The position numbers were made by a program, and so were the translations under genes. From SCGC-AAA076-P13 sp964276145 (GTDB taxonomy: Bacteria; Pseudomonadota; Gammaproteobacteria; Magnimaribacterales; D2472): DNA of 64,000 bases. A model generated the notes under the pieces. It saw nothing but the letters and a program-made list of their open reading frames with translations. It searched no databases and was not told where the DNA came from. How positions within the stretch are numbered: the first letter of the stretch is position 1; every line of letters begins with the position of its first letter. Below are positions 43,626 to 51,962 of the stretch, one piece after another. The DNA lies in the NCBI GenBank assembly GCA_964276145.1, contig CAXYDN010000004.1:1-64000 (forward strand). The letters are read 5' to 3'.

Positions 43626-44101
43626 TGAATATTGAGAGAATTGTAGGTCTAGTTTTTAGCATCAGCCTTTTGCTAGTATTGCTATTCGTTGTTCTCACAC
43701 CCCAGATAGATTACCAACAAGAATTTACCATTTCCGATCCAGTAATTAATGAAACAACTGCTGAGGAAGAAGAAGTCGTTGAAGTGGAAGAAAAAGAAAC
43801 TGAGATTTTAAAAGAAAATCCTATCTTTGAATCAGATGTAGCTAATATTAAAAAATCTGATTTTGATCTTTTTGTACTTAGGGTTCATGTTTTATCTTCA
43901 GAAGATAATGCAAAAAAAATAGTCACTCAAATTAATGAAGGGGGTTTTCCTGCTTTCACAGAACTTTTTGGAGCCAAACAAAATCTTCATGCAGTATATG
44001 TAGGACCTTTTATAGAAAAAGATGATATAGAATTAAATATGGATTTAATTCAACAAGTTTCTGAATCAAAAAACGGAGAGATATCTAGATGGAAGCTCTA
44101 G
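43625..44101 (+). CDS. dedD: SPOR-domain inner-membrane protein, DedD-like
   Basis: A 158-aa protein with an N-terminal transmembrane helix (about 7-26), an acidic Glu-rich linker (about 46-65) and a C-terminal SPOR domain (about 82-156) of the kind that binds denuded septal peptidoglycan. DedD helps FtsN-type cell constriction. Position between accD and cvpA supports the name. It overlaps cvpA by 13 bp. Bases 43706 onwards belong to the 1,129-bp tandem repeat, so its linker and SPOR domain are duplicated downstream. Confidence 0.85.
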   Translation: MNIERIVGLVFSISLLLVLLFVVLTPQIDYQQEFTISDPVINETTAEEEEVVEVEEKETEILKENPIFESDVANIKKSDFDLFVLRVHVLSSEDNAKKIVTQINEGGFPAFTELFGAKQNLHAVYVGPFIEKDDIELNMDLIQQVSESKNGEISRWKL

Positions 44102-44834
44102 GTTTAAATATCACTGACTGGTTTATTTTAGTTGTTTTAACTGCATCTGGCTTAATATCATTAGCTAGAGGTTTTACTAAAGAATTCTTATCATTATTTC
44201 TCTGGGTCGTAGCTTTCATTGCTGCAGTTAGTCTTGAATACTTAGCCACCCCAAAGATTAATGAATTTATTGGCAACGAAGAGGTATCTAAAATTCTTTC
44301 TTATATCGTTGTTTTTATGGTTTGCATCATTCTTGGTGGAATGGTTATTAAATTTATAGGTACTTTAATTAAATGGTCAGGAGCATCAGGCTTTGATAGA
44401 TTTCTTGGAGTGTTATTTGGTCTTACAAGAGGACTAATAGTTCTTTTTGTTATATTCCTCTTATTACCATCAAGCGTAAAATCAACTGATTTAATTAACC
44501 AATCTAAAATAACACCCATAATTGAAAAATATGCTCCACAAATTGAAGCTTATTTTAGAGATTTAATAGATAATAGAAACTTAGTCGAAGAAGCCATGGA
44601 TGTCATTGAACCAATTAAAGAGGAATTGGCTCCAGATTCAGAAGACGTTAATCCTACTCAAGAGGAATCTTAATGTGTGGAATAGTTGGAATTTCTGCTG
44701 AAACTAACGTAGCTGCAGAAATATATGACTCACTTTTAATGCTTCAGCACAGAGGCCAGGACGCTGCTGGCATGGTAGTTTGCGACTCTCAAGATAAACT
44801 AAATAGCAGAAAATCTATGGGTTATGTTAGAGAC
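43706..44834 (+). repeat. Tandem duplication, copy 1 (1,129 bp)
   Basis: Unit running from the dedD linker through cvpA into codon 54 of purF. The second copy follows directly at a fixed offset of 1,129 bp. The start edge is ATAGATTACC in both copies. Differences between copies (five substitutions that I can see) are confined to the first 50 bases of the unit; the remainder, including all of cvpA, appears identical. Confidence 0.93.
44089..44673 (+). CDS. cvpA: CvpA family membrane protein (copy 1)
   Basis: A 194-aa protein with four predicted transmembrane segments (about 8-24, 28-48, 65-88, 105-128), preceded by the conserved N-I-T-D-W-F start and containing A-R-G-F-T-K-E near 25-31. CvpA is needed for colicin V export and envelope robustness in E. 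coli and normally precedes purF. The C-terminal tail is acidic. Its protein is identical to that of the second copy at 45218, which reflects the tandem duplication. Confidence 0.85.
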   Translation: MEALGLNITDWFILVVLTASGLISLARGFTKEFLSLFLWVVAFIAAVSLEYLATPKINEFIGNEEVSKILSYIVVFMVCIILGGMVIKFIGTLIKWSGASGFDRFLGVLFGLTRGLIVLFVIFLLLPSSVKSTDLINQSKITPIIEKYAPQIEAYFRDLIDNRNLVEEAMDVIEPIKEELAPDSEDVNPTQEES

Positions 44835-45230
44835 ATAGATTACCAACAAGAATTTACAGTTTCTAATCCAGTAATTAGTGAAACAACTGCTGAGGAAGAA
44901 GAAGTCGTTGAAGTGGAAGAAAAAGAAACTGAGATTTTAAAAGAAAATCCTATCTTTGAATCAGATGTAGCTAATATTAAAAAATCTGATTTTGATCTTT
45001 TTGTACTTAGGGTTCATGTTTTATCTTCAGAAGATAATGCAAAAAAAATAGTCACTCAAATTAATGAAGGGGGTTTTCCTGCTTTCACAGAACTTTTTGG
45101 AGCCAAACAAAATCTTCATGCAGTATATGTAGGACCTTTTATAGAAAAAGATGATATAGAATTAAATATGGATTTAATTCAACAAGTTTCTGAATCAAAA
45201 AACGGAGAGATATCTAGATGGAAGCTCTAG
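44673..45230 (+). CDS. Chimeric ORF: PurF N-terminus fused in frame to the DedD linker and SPOR domain
   Basis: A 185-aa ORF created by the duplication junction at 44834/44835. Residues 1-54 are the first residues of PurF (M-C-G-I-V-G, with the Cys2 nucleophile); from residue 55 on it is DedD from its linker to the SPOR C-terminus, without the transmembrane anchor. The fusion is in frame by chance (one in three). If real it would give a soluble, probably non-functional hybrid that keeps the cvpA copy 2 start coupled. Five substitutions relative to copy 1 lie just after the junction. It may equally be an assembly artefact. Confidence 0.6.
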   Translation: MCGIVGISAETNVAAEIYDSLLMLQHRGQDAAGMVVCDSQDKLNSRKSMGYVRDIDYQQEFTVSNPVISETTAEEEEVVEVEEKETEILKENPIFESDVANIKKSDFDLFVLRVHVLSSEDNAKKIVTQINEGGFPAFTELFGAKQNLHAVYVGPFIEKDDIELNMDLIQQVSESKNGEISRWKL

Positions 45231-45963
45231 GTTTAAATATCACTGACTGGTTTATTTTAGTTGTTTTAACTGCATCTGGCTTAATATCATTAGCTAGAGG
45301 TTTTACTAAAGAATTCTTATCATTATTTCTCTGGGTCGTAGCTTTCATTGCTGCAGTTAGTCTTGAATACTTAGCCACCCCAAAGATTAATGAATTTATT
45401 GGCAACGAAGAGGTATCTAAAATTCTTTCTTATATCGTTGTTTTTATGGTTTGCATCATTCTTGGTGGAATGGTTATTAAATTTATAGGTACTTTAATTA
45501 AATGGTCAGGAGCATCAGGCTTTGATAGATTTCTTGGAGTGTTATTTGGTCTTACAAGAGGACTAATAGTTCTTTTTGTTATATTCCTCTTATTACCATC
45601 AAGCGTAAAATCAACTGATTTAATTAACCAATCTAAAATAACACCCATAATTGAAAAATATGCTCCACAAATTGAAGCTTATTTTAGAGATTTAATAGAT
45701 AATAGAAACTTAGTCGAAGAAGCCATGGATGTCATTGAACCAATTAAAGAGGAATTGGCTCCAGATTCAGAAGACGTTAATCCTACTCAAGAGGAATCTT
45801 AATGTGTGGAATAGTTGGAATTTCTGCTGAAACTAACGTAGCTGCAGAAATATATGACTCACTTTTAATGCTTCAGCACAGAGGCCAGGACGCTGCTGGC
45901 ATGGTAGTTTGCGACTCTCAAGATAAACTAAATAGCAGAAAATCTATGGGTTATGTTAGAGAC
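44835..45963 (+). repeat. Tandem duplication, copy 2 (1,129 bp)
   Basis: Second unit, directly abutting copy 1, after which the intact purF continues (GAC followed by GTG at 45964). The junction bases (AGAC then ATAGATTACC) show only 1-2 bases of shared sequence at the breakpoints, so no long flanking repeat explains the event. Confidence 0.93.
45218..45802 (+). CDS. cvpA: CvpA family membrane protein (copy 2)
   Basis: Same 194-aa sequence as the copy at 44089, residue for residue. It lies between the chimeric ORF and the complete purF, which it meets through the same one-base stop/start overlap (TAATG) as copy 1 has with the truncated purF. This copy keeps the normal cvpA-purF junction. If the duplication is an assembly artefact only one cvpA exists. 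Confidence 0.8.
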   Translation: MEALGLNITDWFILVVLTASGLISLARGFTKEFLSLFLWVVAFIAAVSLEYLATPKINEFIGNEEVSKILSYIVVFMVCIILGGMVIKFIGTLIKWSGASGFDRFLGVLFGLTRGLIVLFVIFLLLPSSVKSTDLINQSKITPIIEKYAPQIEAYFRDLIDNRNLVEEAMDVIEPIKEELAPDSEDVNPTQEES

Positions 45964-47286
45964 GTGTTTCAGCAAAATCATATGAATAAGCTTGTTGGCA
46001 GTTATGGAGTGGGCCATGTTCGATATCCAACTGCTGGCGGAACAGGAAAAGAATTTGCTCAACCTATGTATGTGAATTCACCTTATGGAATTAGCTTGGT
46101 TCATAATGGCAATCTAACGAACTCAAAAGAGCTTGGTGTGCAGTTATTTCATGCAGAAATGAGACATCTAAATACTGATTCAGATTCCGAAGTTCTTTTA
46201 AATATTTTTGCTCACGAGCTCGGCAAACAAAGAGAAATCTACCCATCCGCAGAACATATTTTTAAAGCAGTATCAAAGACACACAGAAGATGTGATGGAG
46301 CCTATGCAGTATTAGCTTTAATAACAGGTCACGGCATATTAGCCTTTAGAGATAACAATGGCATAAGACCTTTATGTATTGGAATTAGAAAAGGTGAGAC
46401 CCGTGATGAATATATTATCGCATCTGAAGATGCGTTATTTGAATCTCAAGGCTTTAAAAAATTACGAGATGTAGAGCCTGGAGAGGCAGTTTATATAGAC
46501 AAAAAGGGTAATTTCTTTTCTCAACAATGTGCAGATGAACCCCAAAAAAGGCCATGTATTTTTGAATATGTATATTTTTCAAGACCTGATTCAAATATAG
46601 ATGAAATATCTGTTTACAAAGCCAGAATGAGGATGGGCTCAAAATTAGCCGAGCTTATTAAAAAGAAAAATCCTGACCATGACATTGATGTTGTGATTCC
46701 AATTCCAGACAGCTCAACGACTGCTGCTCTTCAGCTAGCCGTGGACTTAAATGTTCCTTACAGAGAAGGCTTTGTAAAAAATAGATACATTGGAAGAACA
46801 TTTATCATGCCGTACCAAGAAGAGCGAAGAAAATCGGTGAGAAGGAAGCTCAATATTCTTGATCTTGAATTTGAGGGTAAGAATGTTCTGTTAGTTGATG
46901 ACTCAATTGTAAGAGGAACCACCAGCAAAAAAATTATTGAAATGGCTAAAGAGGCTGGTGCAAAGAAAGTATATTTTGCCTCTGCTGCACCAGCTATCAA
47001 ATATCAAAATTTATATGGCATAGATATGCCAGCAACAAGTGAATTGATAGCATCGAACAGAACAGAAGAAGAGGTCTCAAAAGAAATTGGTGCTGATTGG
47101 CTTGTCTACCAGACTTTAGAAGACCTAATTGATACTTGTCAGTTTGGTAATCCTAATATTAAAGAGTTTGAAACTTCAATTTTTACAGGCAAATATATAA
47201 CTCCTCTTGGAGAGAATTATCTTGAAGACCTAGAAGTTTCCAGGCAAGACGAAGTCAAAGCACAAAGAGAAAAAGCTAAAGCTTAG
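45802..47286 (+). CDS. purF: Amidophosphoribosyltransferase
   Basis: First step of purine synthesis, from PRPP and glutamine. The 494-aa protein is complete. Cys2 is the Ntn glutaminase nucleophile (M-C-G-I-V-G), Q-H-R-G-Q-D-A-A-G-M near 25-34 and H-V-R-Y-P-T near 72-77 belong to the glutaminase, and the PRPP loop V-L-L-V-D-D-S-I-V-R-G-T near 360-371 belongs to the phosphoribosyltransferase domain. H-V-R-Y-P-T has Pro where E. coli PurF has Ser. Its end overlaps the convergent acnB end by 4 bp. Confidence 0.95.
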   Translation: MCGIVGISAETNVAAEIYDSLLMLQHRGQDAAGMVVCDSQDKLNSRKSMGYVRDVFQQNHMNKLVGSYGVGHVRYPTAGGTGKEFAQPMYVNSPYGISLVHNGNLTNSKELGVQLFHAEMRHLNTDSDSEVLLNIFAHELGKQREIYPSAEHIFKAVSKTHRRCDGAYAVLALITGHGILAFRDNNGIRPLCIGIRKGETRDEYIIASEDALFESQGFKKLRDVEPGEAVYIDKKGNFFSQQCADEPQKRPCIFEYVYFSRPDSNIDEISVYKARMRMGSKLAELIKKKNPDHDIDVVIPIPDSSTTAALQLAVDLNVPYREGFVKNRYIGRTFIMPYQEERRKSVRRKLNILDLEFEGKNVLLVDDSIVRGTTSKKIIEMAKEAGAKKVYFASAAPAIKYQNLYGIDMPATSELIASNRTEEEVSKEIGADWLVYQTLEDLIDTCQFGNPNIKEFETSIFTGKYITPLGENYLEDLEVSRQDEVKAQREKAKA

Positions 47287-49865
47287 CTAGGATTCACAAT
47301 ATTTACAGCAGGTATATTTGCTGAATTTGCACTCTCAACATAAGTTTCAATCTCATTAAAGTTAAGGTATCTATATATCTCATCAGATAGAGGATTAATA
47401 TCATCCATATACTTATGGTATTCCTCAACTGTTGGAAGCCTTCCTATTACAGATGCTATAGCTGATAACTCAGCAGATGCTAAAAATACATCCGCACCAT
47501 CACCAAGTCTATTTGGGAAGTTTCTTGTCGAAGTAGAAACCACAGTAGAGTTAGCTAATACCCTTGCTTGGTTACCCATGCATAAAGAGCATCCTGGTAA
47601 TTCAGTTCTTGCTCCTGAGACTCCGAAGACATTATAAATACCTTCTTCCATAAGTTGCTTTTCATCCATCTTCGTTGGAGGGACAACCCATAGCCTAGCT
47701 TTTGTTCCATTGTATTTTTGTAACAAGGTTCCAGCTGCTCTGAAATGACCAATATTAGTCATACAAGAACCAATAAACACTTCTTGGATTTCAGTATTAG
47801 CAACTTCAGATAAAGGCTTAATATCATCAGGGTCATTAGGACATGCTAATAGCGGTTCAGTAATTTCATTAAGATCTATCTCAATAATCTCTGCATATTC
47901 AGCATTTTCATCTGGTTGAAGTAGTTCAGGATTCTCAATCCATTCTTCCATAGCCTGAGCTCTTCTTTCTAATGTTTTAGCATCACCATAACCACTTGCT
48001 ATCATCCATCTGAGCATAACAATATTAGATTGTAGATATTCAATGATAGGTTCTTTATTAAGTCTTACAGTACAACCTGAAGCAGAACGCTCAGCTGAAG
48101 CATCTGATAATTCAAACGCTTGCTCAACTTTCATGTCAGGAAGACCTTCAATTTCAAGACATCTTCCAGAGAAAACATTTTTCTTACCTTCTTTTGCAAC
48201 GGTAAGTAATCCTTTTTGAATTGCCGCGTAAGGAATAGCATTCACTAAATCTCTTAATGTGATTCCTGGTTGCATTTCACCTTTAAATCTTACTAACACT
48301 GATTCAGGCATATCTAATGGCATTACACCAAGCGTTGCAGCAAAAGCTACAAGACCAGATCCAGCTGGAAAACTTATTCCTATTGGGAATCTTGTGTGGC
48401 TATCACCACCAGTACCAACACCATCAGGCAACAACATTCTGTTTAACCATGAATGAATAATTCCATCACCCGGTCTTAAAGAAACACCACCACGATTCAT
48501 AATAAAATCTGGAAGATTATGTTGAGTTTCAATATCTACAGGCTTTGGGTAAGCAGCGGTATGACAGAAAGATTGCATAACAAGATCTGCTGAGAAGCCT
48601 AGACAAGCTAATTCTTTTAATTCATCTCTTGTCATAGGGCCCGTTGTATCTTGAGAACCCACAGTTGTCATTCTCGGTTCACAATAAGTTCCAGGTCTAA
48701 TGCCTTCAACCCCACATGCCTTACCAACCATTTTTTGAGCTAAGGTATATCCTTTATCTGAAGCATCCTCTGAATCAGGTCTTGTAAAGATATCTGTTGG
48801 CTCTAAATCTAAAGCATCTCTAGTTTTATCAGTTAATTGTCTGCCAATGATTAATGGGATTCTTCCGTTCGCTCTTACTTCGTCAAGAAGGACAGGAGTC
48901 TTTAATTCAAATGTTGAAATGACCTCGTTTGAGTTAGCATCTAAAACTTTGCCATTGAATGGCTCAAGAATAATTTCTTGTCCCATTTCCATGTTTGAAA
49001 CATCCAACTCTATAGGGAAGGCACCTGAATCTTCTAATGTATTAAAAAAGATAGGAGCAATTTTCCCACCAAAACAGAATCCACCTTCTTTTTTATTCGG
49101 TATAGAAGGTATTTCATCGCCCATATGCCATAGCACTGAATTGGTTGCAGACTTTCTTGATGAGCCTGTACCTACAACATCTCCAACAAAAACTAATGGA
49201 TTACCTTTTTCTTTTAATTCTTCGATTGTTTCTAAAGGTCTTTCAAGACCTTCTCTAGGCATTTTAAACATCGCTAAAGCATGCAGTGGGATGTCAGGTC
49301 TAGACCAAGCATCCGTTGCTGGTGATAAATCATCGGTATTGATTTCACCAGGAACTTTGTAAACAGTTAGTTTGATTTGCTCAGGTAGTTTTGATTTTTC
49401 AGTAAACCATTTACCCTCGGCCCAATCGTTAACAACCTGCTTTGCATATTCATTGGTTTTTGCAAGATCAAAAATTTCATTAAAGGCGTCAAAAATTAAT
49501 AATGTTTTCCCTAAAGCCTCTGCAGCTTCATCACCTAATCCATCAATTTTTAAACACTCAATTAATGGTTGAATGTTGTAGCCACCCAACATAGTTCCTA
49601 GTATTTGAACGGCATCGGACTTAGTTACATAAGGGCTTGATGCTTCACCTGTTGTTATATCTGCCAGAAAAGCAGCTTTGACATAGGCAGATTGATCCAC
49701 ACCTGCTGGCACTCTTTCTTTTAAAAGATGAAGAAGTAATTCAGACTCTTCATGATCAGATTTTAATAAATCTACTAATTGAGAGGTTTGATCTGCATCC
49801 AATGGCAAAGGAGGGATGTTTTGTGCTTGTCTTTCGTCTACGTGTGCTTTGTATTCGTTTAACAT
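47283..49865 (-). CDS. acnB: Aconitate hydratase B
   Basis: TCA-cycle aconitase and probable 2-methylisocitrate hydratase for the methylcitrate route. The 860-aa chain has the AcnB order: a HEAT-like domain first (about 1-160), then the swivel domain, then the three core domains. Cluster Cys ligands are visible in G-S-C-M-T-N near 705-710 and C-S-L-C-M-G-N near 766-772. H-S-W-L-N-R near 458-463 and G-D-S-H-T-R-F near 474-480 are conserved. AAGGAA precedes the ATG at 49865. No acnD/prpF pair accompanies prp, so AcnB is the likely partner. Confidence 0.94.
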   Translation of the reverse strand: MLNEYKAHVDERQAQNIPPLPLDADQTSQLVDLLKSDHEESELLLHLLKERVPAGVDQSAYVKAAFLADITTGEASSPYVTKSDAVQILGTMLGGYNIQPLIECLKIDGLGDEAAEALGKTLLIFDAFNEIFDLAKTNEYAKQVVNDWAEGKWFTEKSKLPEQIKLTVYKVPGEINTDDLSPATDAWSRPDIPLHALAMFKMPREGLERPLETIEELKEKGNPLVFVGDVVGTGSSRKSATNSVLWHMGDEIPSIPNKKEGGFCFGGKIAPIFFNTLEDSGAFPIELDVSNMEMGQEIILEPFNGKVLDANSNEVISTFELKTPVLLDEVRANGRIPLIIGRQLTDKTRDALDLEPTDIFTRPDSEDASDKGYTLAQKMVGKACGVEGIRPGTYCEPRMTTVGSQDTTGPMTRDELKELACLGFSADLVMQSFCHTAAYPKPVDIETQHNLPDFIMNRGGVSLRPGDGIIHSWLNRMLLPDGVGTGGDSHTRFPIGISFPAGSGLVAFAATLGVMPLDMPESVLVRFKGEMQPGITLRDLVNAIPYAAIQKGLLTVAKEGKKNVFSGRCLEIEGLPDMKVEQAFELSDASAERSASGCTVRLNKEPIIEYLQSNIVMLRWMIASGYGDAKTLERRAQAMEEWIENPELLQPDENAEYAEIIEIDLNEITEPLLACPNDPDDIKPLSEVANTEIQEVFIGSCMTNIGHFRAAGTLLQKYNGTKARLWVVPPTKMDEKQLMEEGIYNVFGVSGARTELPGCSLCMGNQARVLANSTVVSTSTRNFPNRLGDGADVFLASAELSAIASVIGRLPTVEEYHKYMDDINPLSDEIYRYLNFNEIETYVESANSANIPAVNIVNPS

Positions 49866-49968
49866 ATGGTTTTTCCTTGTTTACGATGGCTCATTTTACT
49901 CTTATAGGCAAAAGGCTTCTACTAAATCACAGATTTTATTTAAAAATGAGTTATTATTTCGCTTAATT

Positions 49969-50406
49969 ATGCAAAAAAACAGATCTACAACTCCATGCTT
50001 AGGTATTTGCTCCACAACTTATGGAGATGATGTCTGTAAAGGTTGTAAACGATTTGTACATGAGATCATTAGTTGGCCAAAATATTCTCAAGATGAGAGG
50101 GCGCTTGTTAATGATCGATTAGAAAAATTTAAGATTCTGATATTGCAAGAAAGATTTAAAGTTCATGATGTTGATCTATTTGCAATTAAGTTAAAAGAGA
50201 ATGCTATTAACTATAATAATTCAATGGATCCGCTAACCTGGATTTTTGATTTACTCAGAGCAGCAGGGTCGCAAAATTTAGACTTAGAACAATTTGGTAT
50301 TTCTAGTCTTAAAAATTATGATCCAATGAAAATAAGAGATGAAGTAAATAAAGAACTCTTAGATTTATCAGAAGCTCATCATCAAAGATATTTTAAAAAA
50401 GCTTAA
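49969..50406 (+). CDS. DUF1289 family protein
   Basis: About 145 aa from the ATG at 49969. A longer reading back to 49816 overlaps the divergent acnB start and is unlikely. The N-terminal Cys cluster P-C-L-G-I-C...V-C-K-G-C-K-R (about 9-28) is the DUF1289 hallmark, probably metal- or Fe-S-binding. The C-terminal part is helical and unrecognised. No function has been established for the family. Confidence 0.78.
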   Translation: MQKNRSTTPCLGICSTTYGDDVCKGCKRFVHEIISWPKYSQDERALVNDRLEKFKILILQERFKVHDVDLFAIKLKENAINYNNSMDPLTWIFDLLRAAGSQNLDLEQFGISSLKNYDPMKIRDEVNKELLDLSEAHHQRYFKKA

Positions 50407-50413
50407 CTAATTC

Positions 50414-50854
50414 TTATCCGTAATCTTTTAGCATTCTTTTAAGTTCTAGAGAATGTTGTTCTTCTTCTCCAATCATTCCTCTAGCGTATTCCTCTAAATA
50501 GATTGATTTATCTTCAACCTCTTCTAAAAGTTTTTTGTATAAACCAACAGCATGCAACTCATGACCTAAACTTTCTTCTAAAATATCTTTTATAGAATGC
50601 TGTCCTGTCTCTTCAATTTTTGCAATTTTTTGACTAGGGTGACCATCAAGTCCTGCTATTAATTCACCAGCTCCTTGAGCGTGAAGAAGTGATTCAGCTG
50701 CTTGTTCTTTTAAGAAAGCAACAATAGGAATTCTATAGGGCCCAGTTACCATCATTGCCGAGTGAGTGTAACGAACTACACCAGCTAATTCGTATTCCAT
50801 AATTTCATTTAAAATCCCGCAAGCTTCTTTTGTATCAAGTGGTTTCATTCCCAT
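50414..50854 (-). CDS. Bacterioferritin-like / ferritin-like diiron protein
   Basis: A 146-aa four-helix protein with Glu/His pairs spaced as in ferritin-like proteins: E-Y-E-L-A near 16-20, E-Q-A-A-E-S-L-L-H-A near 50-59, E-S-L-G-H-E-L-H-A near 92-100 and E-E-Q-H near 130-133. It probably stores or oxidises iron. The haem-ligating Met of classic bacterioferritin cannot be assigned. A Fur-like box lies about 110 bp upstream. It converges with the DUF1289 gene. Confidence 0.78.
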   Translation of the reverse strand: MGMKPLDTKEACGILNEIMEYELAGVVRYTHSAMMVTGPYRIPIVAFLKEQAAESLLHAQGAGELIAGLDGHPSQKIAKIEETGQHSIKDILEESLGHELHAVGLYKKLLEEVEDKSIYLEEYARGMIGEEEQHSLELKRMLKDYG

Positions 50855-50951
50855 GTTAATGCTCCTTTAGCAATAATAATTGGTTAATTCTAGATAACTA
50901 TAAATCAATCCTAATATATTGTAAACTACTGATATAAGGTATTTTTTTAAT

Positions 50952-50978
50952 GCAAATCATTCTGATAATCATTCGCAT
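50952..50978. promoter_or_regulatory. Candidate Fur box upstream of the ferritin-like gene
   Basis: TGATAATCATTCGCA (50963-50977) matches the 7-1-7 Fur inverted repeat TGATAATnATTATCA at 12 of 14 defined positions, and the flanking bases from GCAAATCATT extend an imperfect palindrome. The 140-bp spacer serves the ferritin-like gene on the minus strand. Iron control of a ferritin would make biological sense. Confidence 0.5.
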
Positions 50979-50994
50979 CTAGATATAGAAATTT

Positions 50995-51321
50995 TTAAGA
51001 TTTATTGAAAATTTTAAAACGCCAAAATAGTAAAAAAGCTAATATAGAATAAGCAAAAACAGCGCATTGCTTAATCACAGGAAGCCCAACAAATTTACCC
51101 AACCAGGCATACCCATCTGTTCTTTTCCAGATATAAATAAATGCATCTACACCAACTAATTCTTTATCATCATCAAAAACAACATGCAGTTTTTTTAGAT
51201 ATTTATCTTCCATATGACTGCAGTCATTGAAAGTTAATTGTGATCTTTTTTTATAATGCTTAATCTCAAAATTACAGATAGAACATTTTTCGTTAAAAAG
51301 AACTTTGCCGTTATCACTCAT
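50995..51321 (-). CDS. DCC-family thiol-disulfide oxidoreductase-like protein (DUF393)
   Basis: A 108-aa protein starting with the DCC signature: V-L-F-N-E-K-C13-S-I-C16, then E-I-K-H-Y-K-K-R. Family members are thioredoxin-like, with CxxC usually preceded by D-G; here N-E-K replaces D-G. A C-terminal hydrophobic stretch (about 82-101) may be a membrane segment. G-V-D-A-F-I-Y-I-W near 57-65 is typical. Function is unknown beyond presumed redox activity. Confidence 0.78.
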   Translation of the reverse strand: MSDNGKVLFNEKCSICNFEIKHYKKRSQLTFNDCSHMEDKYLKKLHVVFDDDKELVGVDAFIYIWKRTDGYAWLGKFVGLPVIKQCAVFAYSILAFLLFWRFKIFNKS

Positions 51322-51383
51322 AAAAATAGTTTATCAATATTGATGCTGGATATCTTTCTTTTTAAAGAATAAGATTTGTTACT

Positions 51384-51758
51384 ATGGAAATGCAGCAAGT
51401 AAATATTTTTGATGAGCCAATAGAGGAGTGTTGCTCAAATCCAATTACTGGATTTTTTAGAGATGGCTTTTGTCACACAGATCAAATGGACAGGGGTCTT
51501 CATATTGTCTGCTCATTGATGACTGAAGAATTTTTAGATTTCTCAAAATCTAGAGGCAACGATCTTTCAACTCCAAGACCAGAGTTTGATTTCCCAGGAT
51601 TAAAAGCAGGAGATTCCTGGTGTGTTTGTGCAGAGAGATGGAAAGAAGCATATGAGCACGGACATGCTCCTAAAATATATTTAAAGAAAACAAATAAAAA
51701 AACTACTTCTATAATCGATATTGAAATACTAAAAGAATTCGCTATCGATATGAATTAA
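51384..51758 (+). CDS. DUF2237 family protein
   Basis: A 124-aa protein with the features of DUF2237: C-C-S-N-P-I-T-G-F-F-R-D-G near 16-28, H-I-V-C-S-L-M-T near 40-47, D-F-S-K-S-R-G-N-D-L-S-T-P near 52-64, and G-D-S-W-C-V-C-A-E-R-W near 76-86. Several invariant Cys and His residues suggest metal binding, but no function is known. Stand-alone gene with short spacers on both sides. Confidence 0.82.
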   Translation: MEMQQVNIFDEPIEECCSNPITGFFRDGFCHTDQMDRGLHIVCSLMTEEFLDFSKSRGNDLSTPRPEFDFPGLKAGDSWCVCAERWKEAYEHGHAPKIYLKKTNKKTTSIIDIEILKEFAIDMN

Positions 51759-51763
51759 CTTTT

Positions 51764-51874
51764 TTATAAAGTGAAGTAAGTATCACCTATAACAAAACCA
51801 CAAAAGAAAAATGCTACAGCCCACAAAGGCTCTTGTCTGCAAAATTCATAAACTCTTAAACAATAATCAATCAT
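51764..51874 (-). CDS. Small membrane protein, 36 aa
   Basis: A short ORF not reported by usual length cut-offs. Its ATG (complement of 51872-51874) is preceded by a perfect AGGAGG ribosome binding site seven bases away (TAGGAGGTATTTTATG on the minus strand). This stands out because most genes here have weak or no Shine-Dalgarno. The product has a charged N-terminus (M-I-D-Y-C-L-R-V-Y-E-F-C-R-Q-E), then one hydrophobic span W-A-V-A-F-F-F-C-G-F-V-I-G, so it is probably a single-pass membrane peptide. It fills most of the 204-bp spacer between DUF2237 and umuC. Function unknown. Confidence 0.6.
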   Translation of the reverse strand: MIDYCLRVYEFCRQEPLWAVAFFFCGFVIGDTYFTL

Positions 51875-51962
51875 AAAATACCTCCTAAATACCTTTAACA
51901 ATGCAATATTGATGCCAATTTATTTGTTGTAATAGAAGGCTTTGTAGGGAATTAACTATTTT

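Noticed and set aside
44085..45648. Pairs of identical minus-strand frames within cvpA copies
   Set aside because: They are duplicated only because cvpA is duplicated; they carry no independent evidence.
48847..49362. 171-aa open frame antisense to acnB
   Set aside because: Shadow of the aconitase reading frame; composition and context do not support a gene.
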